NCBI GenBank assembly: GCA_964608945.1
Contig: CAZSQB010000013.1
Span: 1 to 20,202, forward strand
DNA: 20,202 nt
Direction: 5' to 3'
From: CAYWEP01 sp964608945
GTDB taxonomy: Bacteria > Patescibacteriota > Microgenomatia > Levybacterales > UBA12049
Shown: one piece after another, positions 1-7,590 of the stretch
Numbering within the stretch: position 1 is the stretch's first letter
Layout: the number at the start of each line of letters is the position of its first letter
Translations under genes and position numbers: made by a program
Notes under the pieces: model-generated
What the model saw: the letters and a program-made list of their open reading frames with translations, nothing else
Database searches by the model: none
What the model was told of the DNA's origin: nothing

Positions 1-3
1 GGT

Positions 4-705
4 ATGGATAGAAAAGATGTGCAAAGTCGAACGCGGGCTGCATACAAGCTTCTTTTGGAAGAGACTACCACACGTGAGAAATTTGAGTCAATCCGAACAC
101 TTATAAAAGGTATCAATCCTCAGGTTGATAAAGCACTGACACAGACCTCTCAGGCGTTCGCAGATTACGAAAAACTCCATAAAGGTGAGATTATTGAATT
201 AACTGTTGAGAAATTACCCGAAGTAACTGAGGAAGAAAAAAAGCGCAAAAAAGCCCTGCTTTTTTTACTCAGGTCCTGGAAACAGCTGCAAAGCGAGGTA
301 GAAAGAGTACAGTCTGAGTTTGGGAAAGGCAAAGAAAGCGGAGATAAAACTCAGGACATGTTTAGTAGAGTATTAAGAGGGGCAAAAGGCCCACTCGGCA
401 TAGTAACAATTTCCGCGCTTGTCATCGCTGGCGCATTAACAGTTTTCTCACAAAAGACATCACAGCAAGAATCACCTAAGCCCGCAACTACTGAGGAAAA
501 GCCAAGCATCAGGGCGATAGAGTTTAAAGGAAAATATATTCCACTTAGCGAGCTTGAGGCGCGGAGTGGATCGGATTGCGATAGTGAACACTACCATGCA
601 AAAAATCACACGAGCGTCATAGCGACTGATAAAACAATTATTCCTGATCCAGGCGCTTGCGCATATGGGAAAGTGACTGATGTAAAAGTAGTTGAAATCG
701 AATAA
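4..705 (+). CDS. Single-pass membrane protein with exported Cys/His domain, function unknown
   Basis: I do not recognise a named family. The 233-residue protein has a charged, mostly helical N-terminal part (about residues 1-125, rich in Lys/Glu and probably partly coiled coil), one hydrophobic segment at about 130-148, a Ser/Pro/Thr/Glu linker (150-168) and a small C-terminal domain (169-233). That domain holds Cys192, His196, His198, His202 and Cys219, in the order CDSEHYHA then DPGACAYG. The layout suggests a cytoplasmic N-terminus and an exported C-terminal domain in which the two Cys form a disulfide or, with the His residues, bind metal. The topology is inferred only from the segment order. 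The first ATG lies 3 bases into the window, so the gene could begin further upstream. It is followed after 65 bases by a gene with its own strong promoter, so it probably ends its transcription unit. Confidence 0.7.
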   Translation: MDRKDVQSRTRAAYKLLLEETTTREKFESIRTLIKGINPQVDKALTQTSQAFADYEKLHKGEIIELTVEKLPEVTEEEKKRKKALLFLLRSWKQLQSEVERVQSEFGKGKESGDKTQDMFSRVLRGAKGPLGIVTISALVIAGALTVFSQKTSQQESPKPATTEEKPSIRAIEFKGKYIPLSELEARSGSDCDSEHYHAKNHTSVIATDKTIIPDPGACAYGKVTDVKVVEIE

Positions 706-732
706 TTCCCCGCTAGTTCATCCCATAGTTAA

Positions 733-760
733 TTGACAGCTTCAAAAGTTGTGATATAAT
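733..760 (+). promoter_or_regulatory. Sigma70-type promoter, near-leaderless
   Basis: A perfect -35 TTGACA (733-738) and a perfect -10 TATAAT (755-760) are separated by 16 bases. Only 10 bases separate the -10 from the ATG at 771, so transcription should start about 3-4 bases before the start codon. No Shine-Dalgarno site fits in such a short leader. Confidence 0.85.
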
Positions 761-770
761 TGCTTCTAAC

Positions 771-1628
771 ATGATAGAGGCAGTACAAGCATCAGCTACT
801 CCACCCCAAGAAGCATTGTTGTCCCCTGAGGATCAGCAAGCATTGCGAGAAGTAACACAACATTCTGCTGAAAACCCCATGCCTGCATGGCCGGGACGCA
901 AATGCGTGGATGGACGGTACCAGGCAGGTCAAGGAAGCGGCATGATATCTCGGCCGGGAGCGGATTTTGGTTATATTATGGTGCTATTGGCGATTAATAA
1001 GGAGAAAAAATTAGGTCTGACCCCACAAGAATGTGTTGACAAAGTGAGAGGCGTTGTAACGAAAAATGGTGGAAAGTTTTTTATGCATTCAGATCAGCAT
1101 GCCGACCCTGTTCTTCCACAGCCAAATCACAATGACCACGCCCATGTAAAACAACTCACAGGCTGTGGACATATTACGAATGCAGCAAATCCTGAGTTGG
1201 CGTTAGCTTATGGAGTAGATCCGGATGATGTAAAGCAAGCACATATTTATGCAAAGTCAATAGCGCAAGTAGAGGAGGTTCCTTTATATGGAGAACATGA
1301 AGAAAGGGATGTCATAGCGATTACTGGTACAAAGCGTACCGTTAGTTCCTTTGATCAGCACAGGAACAGAATGTATTTTGTCTATGATAAAGCGAGAGAC
1401 GGAGCGTTTATGGATGAGCTTGTTCCTCAGCTGGGAATTGAAGGAGTAACTATTGAAGAATTTAAAGCAGCGGCTGGCAGACAAATGAATGAGACATTGA
1501 GATTGCTCGCGCCTGGCAGGCGAATCTTTACAGTTAACGTTGATGGGTCAGTGCCGAAAGTCGATCTAGCTAGTAGAGTTACATCAAGAGCTAGCGCAGC
1601 GGCACCTGCTCCAAAAATGGCTGCATAG
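771..1628 (+). CDS. Unknown protein with beta-carbonic-anhydrase-like C-x-D-x-R motif
   Basis: The 285-residue protein has no signal peptide or membrane segment and is probably cytoplasmic. Near the N-terminus it carries Cys45-x-Asp47-x-Arg49 (CVDGR) followed by Arg61-Pro-Gly (ISRPGAD). This resembles the zinc Cys plus Asp/Arg dyad and the following R-x-A-G strand of beta-carbonic anhydrases. A His-rich stretch follows (His106, 110, 120, 123, 125) and then GCGH (Cys132, His134), which could supply the remaining zinc ligands, although the standard H-x2-C order is not kept. The C-terminal half (about 155-270) is unrecognised, and the tail is Ala/Pro/Ser-rich. The start at 771 is fixed by the promoter just upstream. 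The next gene also has a C-x-D-x-R motif. I infer a divergent member of the beta-CA fold that may not hydrate CO2. Confidence 0.7.
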   Translation: MIEAVQASATPPQEALLSPEDQQALREVTQHSAENPMPAWPGRKCVDGRYQAGQGSGMISRPGADFGYIMVLLAINKEKKLGLTPQECVDKVRGVVTKNGGKFFMHSDQHADPVLPQPNHNDHAHVKQLTGCGHITNAANPELALAYGVDPDDVKQAHIYAKSIAQVEEVPLYGEHEERDVIAITGTKRTVSSFDQHRNRMYFVYDKARDGAFMDELVPQLGIEGVTIEEFKAAAGRQMNETLRLLAPGRRIFTVNVDGSVPKVDLASRVTSRASAAAPAPKMAA

Positions 1629-1642
1629 TTTCGCTAATTTGA

Positions 1643-1651
1643 TGTTATAAT
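1643..1651 (+). promoter_or_regulatory. Extended -10 promoter
   Basis: TG (1643-1644), one base, then TATAAT (1646-1651) form an extended -10. No good -35 is seen, which is usual for this class. The start is predicted near 1658, leaving a leader of about 16 bases before the ATG at 1674. Confidence 0.65.
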
Positions 1652-1673
1652 TTCTTTTATACGAAACTACATT

Positions 1674-3338
1674 ATGGACAAGCAAGATGATGATATTTCA
1701 GATAAGCGTACGGAGTCTGACACGCTAAAGCAGCAGATTGGGCACTTTCTCAATTTCCTTGAAGAGTACAATGCCAAACGGCCGAGTCCGAGACCTCATG
1801 AAGACTACAAATTCTTGCGCGACTTTTTCCCCAAATTCATTGACGATAACAACAAACGCATAGACGAAGTAAAATCAGAAGCATATAAGAAAGCACTCCG
1901 ACTTGCCCTGCAGCAATTTCCGCATAAGCTTTTTTGGGTATTATGTCTTGACGGAAGGGTATTAACGATTCTCATGTATGGAGGATCGGCAGGTATTGAT
2001 GACAGTATCCGCGTTCCAGGCGGCATATTAAGAGAGTTTGTAAGAGGCAAAGACGGCAGATTCCATCTACAAAAAGACTCAGTCTACGCCCAGCTCCTCA
2101 AAAAAGCGCTCGACCACTCGCCAACTGGCGCGATCGCTGAGATCTTTGACAGCCATGTCGGATGCGCTGCTCGCAAAGCGGAGGAGGCGTCACGCGGTCG
2201 CTACCCTGAGGATAATGGATTGCTGACAGATGTGCTTCACAAAAAGCAAATGTTTGATGCGGTATTGGATTTTGTACAAAAAGTATATAACGGCACGAAA
2301 AAAATCTTTCCTATCCAAACCAGCTTTGATCCCCACACAGGTTTTCTCTATATGGGGCTTGCCACAGATGATGCCGTAGCATATGCGAGAGAGCACGGAA
2401 ATGCGTATACGGAGAAAGTTTTGGCAGAACTTACCAAGCAAGGCAAGATTATTTCAGCTGAAGTGATAGCCGAGGATACGAATATTAAGAAACTTTTCAG
2501 TGAGCATGATTTCTCTCTTGCCTGGAAAACACACTATGTCGAAAGCGCGCAAAGATTCTGGCAAGCCGTAAACAATATGAAGAAAGATGCATTGCCAATT
2601 ATCGAAGAAAAACTGAAGGCAATATTTCCGTACTTAAAAGATGGCAGCAATAAAGATATGCAAGATGAGCTTGCGCTTAAAGCAGTGCTTTTACTTGCGA
2701 ATGCCTTTAGCGGCTATTTGGAAAACAAACACCCTGAGATCCTCGACGGGAAGAAAGGAGAGAAAAAATCACGTCACCAGTACGCGTATGGGGTCCATGA
2801 AGAAGAAGGAATCAAGGTCACAGAAGGAGGCTATCCGCCGCAGCATGTTTCAACATTCAGCTTATTCAGTCTGATTGAAAAAAAATTACCCGCTCATTTG
2901 GAGCTGGCGGCATTACTGGTTCGAAGTAACAGGCTGGAGGAGAGAATACAGGATCATTCGGGCAACTTTACAGATCCGAAAGAATTTGCCAAAGCACCGA
3001 TTCCCGTTGTCATGCAGGAAATCATCCGGGATGACCGTTTGCTTGATGCTGACTGGAACGCAGTGGAAAGGATTGACTGGTCAGATTTAGCACGGATTAA
3101 CTGGGATCATATGTCGTATGAGGAATTTGATAATTATATTGAATCCAAAGGAAAAATTGCTCAGCCTATTGCCAATGCCATCATTAAGTTGAAAAGGAAA
3201 ATGGGTATTATATTTGACGCGCAGCGAACGATTGCGCACCATCTGGTCAATCACGACCAGGTCGTATTGCCTGTCCTGACTGATCATAGCCGTCGCATCC
3301 GCTGCGTTTTGCCGTTTGTAAAGCTGGGATTCGAATAA
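1674..3338 (+). CDS. Large unknown protein with beta-carbonic-anhydrase-like zinc site
   Basis: The protein has 554 residues, no signal peptide and no membrane segment. After a charged helical N-terminus (1-80), residues 86-165 look like the core of a beta-carbonic anhydrase: Cys91-x-Asp93-x-Arg95 (CLDGR), Arg113-x-Pro-Gly-Gly, and His161-x2-Cys164 (SHVGC). Both the C-x-D-x-R dyad motif and the H-x2-C spacing match the family's zinc ligands, and the 70-residue gap between them is somewhat longer than usual. Beta-CAs are typically about 200-230 residues, so the remaining roughly 350 residues, which I do not recognise, make this much larger. The C-terminus has a His-containing segment (TIAHHLVNHD) and an Arg-rich strand. 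It lies 45 bases after another gene with the C-x-D-x-R motif and has its own extended -10. Function is unknown; a zinc-dependent enzyme is inferred. Confidence 0.7.
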   Translation: MDKQDDDISDKRTESDTLKQQIGHFLNFLEEYNAKRPSPRPHEDYKFLRDFFPKFIDDNNKRIDEVKSEAYKKALRLALQQFPHKLFWVLCLDGRVLTILMYGGSAGIDDSIRVPGGILREFVRGKDGRFHLQKDSVYAQLLKKALDHSPTGAIAEIFDSHVGCAARKAEEASRGRYPEDNGLLTDVLHKKQMFDAVLDFVQKVYNGTKKIFPIQTSFDPHTGFLYMGLATDDAVAYAREHGNAYTEKVLAELTKQGKIISAEVIAEDTNIKKLFSEHDFSLAWKTHYVESAQRFWQAVNNMKKDALPIIEEKLKAIFPYLKDGSNKDMQDELALKAVLLLANAFSGYLENKHPEILDGKKGEKKSRHQYAYGVHEEEGIKVTEGGYPPQHVSTFSLFSLIEKKLPAHLELAALLVRSNRLEERIQDHSGNFTDPKEFAKAPIPVVMQEIIRDDRLLDADWNAVERIDWSDLARINWDHMSYEEFDNYIESKGKIAQPIANAIIKLKRKMGIIFDAQRTIAHHLVNHDQVVLPVLTDHSRRIRCVLPFVKLGFE

Positions 3339-3342
3339 AACG

Positions 3343-3425
3343 ATTGCTACATTGTTAGATTGTTCCATTGTTATTAGGTTTAATGACTTAGCAATGAAAC
3401 AATAGAGCAATGAAACAATGACAAT
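3343..3425. repeat. Inverted word-repeat element (8-nt ATTGTT-type word)
   Basis: The left arm (3343-3374) consists of tandem 8-nt variants such as CATTGTTA, GATTGTTC and CATTGTTA. The right arm (3389-3425), read on the other strand, is again tandem variants: CATTGTTT, CATTGCTC, TATTGTTT, CATTGCTA. The 14-base centre does not follow the word. The element fills the gap between two genes on the same strand. It has no T-tract typical of an intrinsic terminator. Confidence 0.75.
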
Positions 3426-3428
3426 CAC

Positions 3429-4175
3429 ATGAAAGCTACACCCATAAAAACCCACAAAATCGCGCCAGTTGACGATTTATTTGCCATTCTCGACAAATAT
3501 ATTACGAAACTTTCTGAAAAATCTGTAGTAGCTGTGGCGTCAAAGATTGTCGGGATCGCTGAAGGGAGGGTTGTTAAGAAAATATCAGAAGAGCAGAAAA
3601 ATGATTTGGCAAAAGAGGAATCCGAATACTTTCTTCCTCGTGAATATAACCAGTATGGATTTATGATTACTATAAAACGAGGTATCATCGTTGCTTCCGC
3701 GGGAATTGATGAATCAAACGGGAATGGATATTATGTACTTTGGCCAGAAGATCCTCAGAAAAGCGCAAATGCCATACGAGAATATTTGATACGAAAATTT
3801 TGTCTCCATTATGTCGGTGTTGTTATTACCGACAGCAAGCTATCTCCGCTTCGTTGGGGGGTGACAGGCGTTGCAGTGGCACACAGTGGATTTGAAGCCT
3901 TAAATAGCTATATTGGTAAACCTGATATTTTTGGCAGAAAGCTTCAAGCTGAAAAGACAAATATTGCTGATTCGCTCGCGACTTGCGCAGTAACTGTCAT
4001 GGGAGAAGGAAATGAGCAGCAGCCACTTGCGATCATAGAAGACCTGCCATTTGTCCGATTTCAAAGGAGAAATCCTACAAAAAAAGAACTTGATGATTTA
4101 ACAATTGCAATGGAGGATGATGTGTACGCTTCTTTATTAAAGAGTGTGAAGTGGGAAAAAGGCGGTACCAAATAA
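3429..4175 (+). CDS. CofE-like gamma-glutamate ligase, probably acting on folate
   Basis: The 248-residue length and motif order match the F420-0:gamma-glutamyl ligase (CofE) family: SKIVGIAEGR at 38-47 (substrate loop), AGIDESN at 91-97, LWPEDP at 104-109, ITDSK at 133-137 (where CofE has a DTxGRPWR-like strand), GRKL at 169-172 and MGEGN at 191-195. CofE adds glutamate through a gamma linkage with GTP and divalent metal. No F420 biosynthesis genes are visible, but folate enzymes (DHFR, ThyA, SHMT) lie further along. Relatives in this kind of genome are often annotated as folate-metabolism gamma-glutamate ligases. I infer polyglutamylation of folate or a related cofactor, with the substrate unproven. 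The gene follows the word-repeat element and ends 2 bases before the convergent cohesin gene. No Shine-Dalgarno or clear promoter is seen. Confidence 0.8.
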   Translation: MKATPIKTHKIAPVDDLFAILDKYITKLSEKSVVAVASKIVGIAEGRVVKKISEEQKNDLAKEESEYFLPREYNQYGFMITIKRGIIVASAGIDESNGNGYYVLWPEDPQKSANAIREYLIRKFCLHYVGVVITDSKLSPLRWGVTGVAVAHSGFEALNSYIGKPDIFGRKLQAEKTNIADSLATCAVTVMGEGNEQQPLAIIEDLPFVRFQRRNPTKKELDDLTIAMEDDVYASLLKSVKWEKGGTK

Positions 4176-4177
4176 AG

Positions 4178-4789
4178 TTATTGTGCTGGGGAAGGTGACG
4201 CTTTTGTCACAGGAGCTGTTCCTGTAGGAGATGTCAGGTCAATTGTTGCACCGGTCGCGGACTTGAGTACTGAATTATACACTCCCTTTGCTGCTACCAA
4301 TGAATTTGGTAAGATTTCAATCTCTGTTGTTCCGGTAGCTCCTGTCGCCTTGGTGAAACGAATGGTCGCGACTTTACCAATCCCTGTGATAGGCACTTGC
4401 GAAGGTCGAAGTCCAAGTGCGAAGGTAATCCGCCCAGTCTGTCTATCGATATTGTTTTTAAGAATGACTGGCGTTGGAAAGAATTCTGCAGGTGTAACGG
4501 TAACAGCAGTTAAGGCTTCGGGGTCGTATGCCATCTCAAGCTCTACTCCCTTGACTTCATTTACTGAGGTATCAATGATGATATCTATGATTCCTGAATT
4601 ACCCGATGTAAGGGTGGCAGGGTTGGGCGAGAGCGTGAGTGTTGATTGTTCAACAGGAGTAGGGGTTGGTTGATTGCTTATCGTGGTTTGTTTTGGTTGT
4701 GTCGGTTGCTTGGCTGAGAGCGCAACAAAGAGAAGCACTCCTGTTGTGACGAGAAGGCCAACTATTAAGCCGATTGTTTTTTTAGACAT
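4178..4789 (-). CDS. Membrane-anchored single-cohesin protein
   Basis: The 203-residue protein starts with a short basic stretch and a hydrophobic segment (5-25) that serves as anchor or signal. A Pro/Thr/Gln linker (28-48) and one cohesin-type beta-sandwich domain (about 50-186) follow. Cohesin hallmarks include the LTLSPNPATLTSG opening, GVELEMAYDPEAL at 81-93, TGRITFALG at 118-126 and the GIGKVATIRF strand at 136-145. The short tail is Ser/Pro/Thr-rich, with no sorting signal or second membrane segment. Cohesins bind dockerins, and the three genes upstream on the same strand all end in a type-I-like dockerin, so this is the natural receptor that would hold them at the cell surface. It has its own promoter, so its dose need not follow the others. 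Cohesin assignment is confident; the pairing is inferred. Confidence 0.88.
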   Translation of the reverse strand: MSKKTIGLIVGLLVTTGVLLFVALSAKQPTQPKQTTISNQPTPTPVEQSTLTLSPNPATLTSGNSGIIDIIIDTSVNEVKGVELEMAYDPEALTAVTVTPAEFFPTPVILKNNIDRQTGRITFALGLRPSQVPITGIGKVATIRFTKATGATGTTEIEILPNSLVAAKGVYNSVLKSATGATIDLTSPTGTAPVTKASPSPAQ

Positions 4790-4807
4790 AAAAACTACTA
4801 CACATGT

Positions 4808-4836
4808 ATTACAGTATACATTTACTCTCTTGTCAA
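4808..4836 (-). promoter_or_regulatory. Promoter of the cohesin gene
   Basis: On the - strand a perfect TTGACA (4836-4831) is followed after 17 bases by TGTAAT (4813-4808). The ATG at 4789 is 18 bases further on, giving a leader of about 11 bases without a ribosome-binding site. Confidence 0.7.
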
Positions 4837-4849
4837 GTGTCTCCCCCGA

Positions 4850-7462
4850 CTAGTCGCCGACTGGAGGCAACTCACGGATAAAGAGATTGTAATCAAATGC
4901 ATTTACCTTGCCGTCATCAGTCAGATCTGAGATGAATTTTTTATTCGGATCAGGGCATGATAACGGTTGCTTCAGATCGCTGTAGCAGTCTGTCAGGATA
5001 TTGTAGTCAAGGACGTTTAAGAGGTTGTCGCCGTTGACGTCTCCTGCCACCATCTGGAATTGTGGTACAGCATAGCCTTCCCCATTTTTTATATTGTGGG
5101 TACCAGGGACAAGTGTGCGTAGGTATTTCTGCGTTTTTACTTTGATCGTGTATACACCTGGCCCAACACCACCGCCGTCTTCTGTCGCTTTGATTTCGCA
5201 TTTCGCTTTCGTGGTTGCGTTCTTCCCTGAGCCATCAACAAATTTTGCAGTAATCGTCGTCTTCAGGCCATTATCTTTAGCATCTTTAACAGATATGTTG
5301 GTCGTTGCCGTTCCTTCACTGGTTGTTGTAGACTTTTTCTCCGAAAACGTTACTTTATTCGTACTCTGGTTGACCTCCCAGGTTATTTTCTTACCGGAGA
5401 GCGCCTGATCGTTTTTATTGGTTAATGTCACCGTCAAGGGGTGTACTTGGGTGGTTAGGAGAATAGTTTCAGGTTCGCAAGCGAGATTGAAGTCCTGCTT
5501 CGGTTTCTTTTTGTCATCCTTACATTCTTTCTTGTTTTCATTTGCCTTTTTCTTGCAGTCGACTTTTTCCTCATCTTTACATTCTTTTTTATTCTTATTC
5601 TCTTTTTTGTTGCAATCCGGTTTATTATTGTTCGCAGAAGCTCCTGCCTGGGCAGCGACAAAGCTATTTCCGATATCTATTGATCCTGTGAAATTGCCTA
5701 CTGCTTGATTGTAGGTGATTGGGCCGTTCGTCTCAACAACTTTTATGTTATTTGTATCAAATATCTGGACATTAAGCTCTCGCACAGGGGTCTTGAGGTC
5801 CTTATTCGTTAGTGTGCTGATATTTGGGTTAGGTGTATCGCCACCGCTGCCTACGCCATGGAGGATAATGTCAAATTGTAACCCAACGCCTCCTGGTTTG
5901 TTGCCAAAGTTTTGATCCTTGATAACACTTCCGTTAGTCATATTGATATCGTAGCGGTTGTTTGGCGGTAATATGACAGTCCATCCAGGTTGGACTTCTT
6001 CTGATATCGTGTACGTGCCATTGCATACTTTTGTAAAGATATAGTATCCATTGTCATCTGATGTTGTTTGTTGAATTATAGTACCATTGCCATCTTTGAG
6101 ATAGACAGTCCAGTTGAGGAGTGGTTTTTCATTGCCGCCCTTATCCCAGGTTTTATTGCCATTGACGTCTGAGAACACGTATCCTGAGATAGACCCCTTT
6201 CCGACAAGAGACGCGATTTCCTGGTATATACTGTTTAACTGCTCGGTACTTGGGGAGGAGTAATACTTGCCGCCAGTCTCTTGTGCAATTTGCTTAAGAA
6301 AATTTGCATTCACGTCTTTTCCAAGTCCTATGACATAATATGTGGCTTTATTTGCTGCATACCCAGCTCGTACCGCGTCAAGCGTTGCTTTTTCCGCGCG
6401 ATCATGGGGAACTAAGTTTCGTCCTTTGCTATTTTCAAGGTAGTTGGCTATTCCGTCTGTCAGCAAGATGACCACTGGTTTGAGATTCTGATCAGCATTC
6501 GTGGCAAACGCTTTATTTGCCTCATTGACAGCACAGACGATGCAGGTTGAGAATTTCATCTTAAGATCGGTGATTTTGTTTTTTACCAACGGAAAATCAC
6601 TGCTGAAATTTGTATCCAGTCTTCCTTCGTTGGCAAAACTGACGACGCCGATTTTGCTGCCTTGACTGTTACTCGAAAGCGTGTCGACATAGAGTTTTGC
6701 CGCTTCCTTTGCCGCCCTGAATTTAGAATTCGCTTTTTCGGGTTTTGTATTGTCGCGGTTTGCATCTGCGTCAGTCTGTGCAAGCTCATCTGCCTCCATC
6801 TCAGCGCGCGTAGCGCCTGCAGGACGCGCCATACTGTTTGACCGGTCGATAATAAGCATGGAGGCTGTCGGGACATTTGGGCAGGATTGACCAATGCCAG
6901 GAGGAATGGTGACAGGAATGACAGTTGGCGTCGGGGTTGGGGCAGCGGACGGTTCTCCGCCCCCTCCTTGTCCTGAGAGGAGAGTAGTCGTACACTTCAC
7001 ATTCTTGTCGTTGTCAAAAACTGCAGTAACAGTTCCAGCCTTACCAACAGCATTCTGGTTTTTCGCCTTAACCTTCGTTGTTACAACGCCGCTTCTATTC
7101 GTATTCGGACTCTTATTTGAAATACTAATTTGATTATCTGACAGACTCGATCGCCAGAGAATTGTTTTTCCCTTGGGCGTTTCACCTTTTGCATTCCTAA
7201 ATGTCGCGGTAAGTGTTTGCTCCTGTGTTGTCAACGTAATACTGGTTGGCGAGCAGGTGATTGATCGTCCAGTAGTACCTCCAGGCGTACCTGTTGTCGT
7301 GGGCTCAGCAGCTCTTTGGCGAAGGTCAGTTGATTCCTTGGTGAGGGAGAGGGTGAGCGGGACGACTGCAACGAGAATAAGAAGCGCGAGAAAGCTTAAT
7401 GTTCTTGCTCTTGACGTGCCGGTTAGCAACTGCCACACACGAGTTACTGGGTTGGTATCCAT
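4850..7462 (-). CDS. Dockerin surface protein with vWA, SdrD-B-like and Ig-like domains
   Basis: The 870-residue protein has an N-terminal anchor (about 15-40, ending LRQRAA), an Ig-like Big domain (69-161, a Cys near each end), a Pro/Thr linker, a vWA domain (199-420) with MIDAS Asp206-Arg-Ser-Asn-Ser210 and LLTDG at 333-337, an SdrD-B-like domain (422-523), an LHGVGSGGD module (from 534), and a C-terminal dockerin (805-864) with loops DVNGDNLLNVLD and DLTDDGKVNAFD. A Lys/Asn/Cys-rich linker and a second Big domain (about 599-767) sit inside the LHGVGSGGD module. A complete MIDAS predicts metal-dependent ligand binding, so an adhesin is inferred. I start at the ATG at 7462: an upstream TTG at 7498 is part of the TTGACA -35 box, and this start aligns with the protease's N-terminus. 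Confidence 0.9.
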   Translation of the reverse strand: MDTNPVTRVWQLLTGTSRARTLSFLALLILVAVVPLTLSLTKESTDLRQRAAEPTTTGTPGGTTGRSITCSPTSITLTTQEQTLTATFRNAKGETPKGKTILWRSSLSDNQISISNKSPNTNRSGVVTTKVKAKNQNAVGKAGTVTAVFDNDKNVKCTTTLLSGQGGGGEPSAAPTPTPTVIPVTIPPGIGQSCPNVPTASMLIIDRSNSMARPAGATRAEMEADELAQTDADANRDNTKPEKANSKFRAAKEAAKLYVDTLSSNSQGSKIGVVSFANEGRLDTNFSSDFPLVKNKITDLKMKFSTCIVCAVNEANKAFATNADQNLKPVVILLTDGIANYLENSKGRNLVPHDRAEKATLDAVRAGYAANKATYYVIGLGKDVNANFLKQIAQETGGKYYSSPSTEQLNSIYQEIASLVGKGSISGYVFSDVNGNKTWDKGGNEKPLLNWTVYLKDGNGTIIQQTTSDDNGYYIFTKVCNGTYTISEEVQPGWTVILPPNNRYDINMTNGSVIKDQNFGNKPGGVGLQFDIILHGVGSGGDTPNPNISTLTNKDLKTPVRELNVQIFDTNNIKVVETNGPITYNQAVGNFTGSIDIGNSFVAAQAGASANNNKPDCNKKENKNKKECKDEEKVDCKKKANENKKECKDDKKKPKQDFNLACEPETILLTTQVHPLTVTLTNKNDQALSGKKITWEVNQSTNKVTFSEKKSTTTSEGTATTNISVKDAKDNGLKTTITAKFVDGSGKNATTKAKCEIKATEDGGGVGPGVYTIKVKTQKYLRTLVPGTHNIKNGEGYAVPQFQMVAGDVNGDNLLNVLDYNILTDCYSDLKQPLSCPDPNKKFISDLTDDGKVNAFDYNLFIRELPPVGD
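5162..5668 (-). other. Nested insertion: Lys/Asn/Cys linker plus Big domain inside another domain
   Basis: In the two sister proteins the strand after the LHGxGxGGD motif runs almost directly into the GxYxIxxKTxxYLR strand. Here about 169 residues (roughly 599-767) lie between the equivalent strands. The insert has a low-complexity linker and an Ig-like domain similar to the one at this protein's N-terminus. Confidence 0.65.
5504..5617 (-). repeat. 19-residue tandem duplication with paired cysteines (coding)
   Basis: Residues 616-634 and 635-653 are near-copies following the pattern D-C-x-K-K-x-N-x-N-K-K-E-C-K-D. Each unit has two Cys 11 residues apart. The segment is a Lys-rich linker within the vWA/dockerin protein. 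Confidence 0.8.
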
Positions 7463-7469
7463 TACTACT

Positions 7470-7498
7470 AGCGTAATAAACAGAACAGAGCTTGTCAA
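7470..7498 (-). promoter_or_regulatory. Promoter of the vWA/dockerin gene, leaderless
   Basis: TTGACA (7498-7493), a 17-base spacer and a weak -10 TACGCT (7475-7470) lie 7 bases before the ATG at 7462. The spacing predicts transcription starting at or next to the A of the ATG. Confidence 0.6.
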
Positions 7499-7501
7499 TA
7501 G

Positions 7502-7590
7502 CAGGACGATTTGACGATAGATGGTAGAGCATAGAAGATAGTATCACTACTTTCTACCTTCCATCATCTACCGTCTAGGTTATCGTCCTG
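7502..7590. repeat. Inverted word-repeat element (7-nt GGTAGAT-type word), copy 1
   Basis: Outer ends are a perfect 9-bp inverted repeat, CAGGACGAT (7502-7510) and ATCGTCCTG (7582-7590). Inside, both arms are degenerate tandem copies of a 7-nt word of the GGTAGAT/GGTAGAA/GATAGAT type. The right end overlaps the last codons and stop (7580-7582) of the S8 protease gene. A second copy of the same family lies at 11648-11763. Confidence 0.78.

Noticed and set aside
3343..3425. Intrinsic terminator after the 554-residue protein
   Set aside because: The inverted arms could pair but are AT-rich, long and imperfect, with no U-tract after them; the repeated-word structure explains it better.
7463..7498. 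Upstream TTG start for the vWA/dockerin gene, adding 12 residues
   Set aside because: The TTG is the first part of a TTGACA -35 box whose -10 lies 7 bases before the ATG at 7462; the shorter form also aligns with the protease N-terminus.
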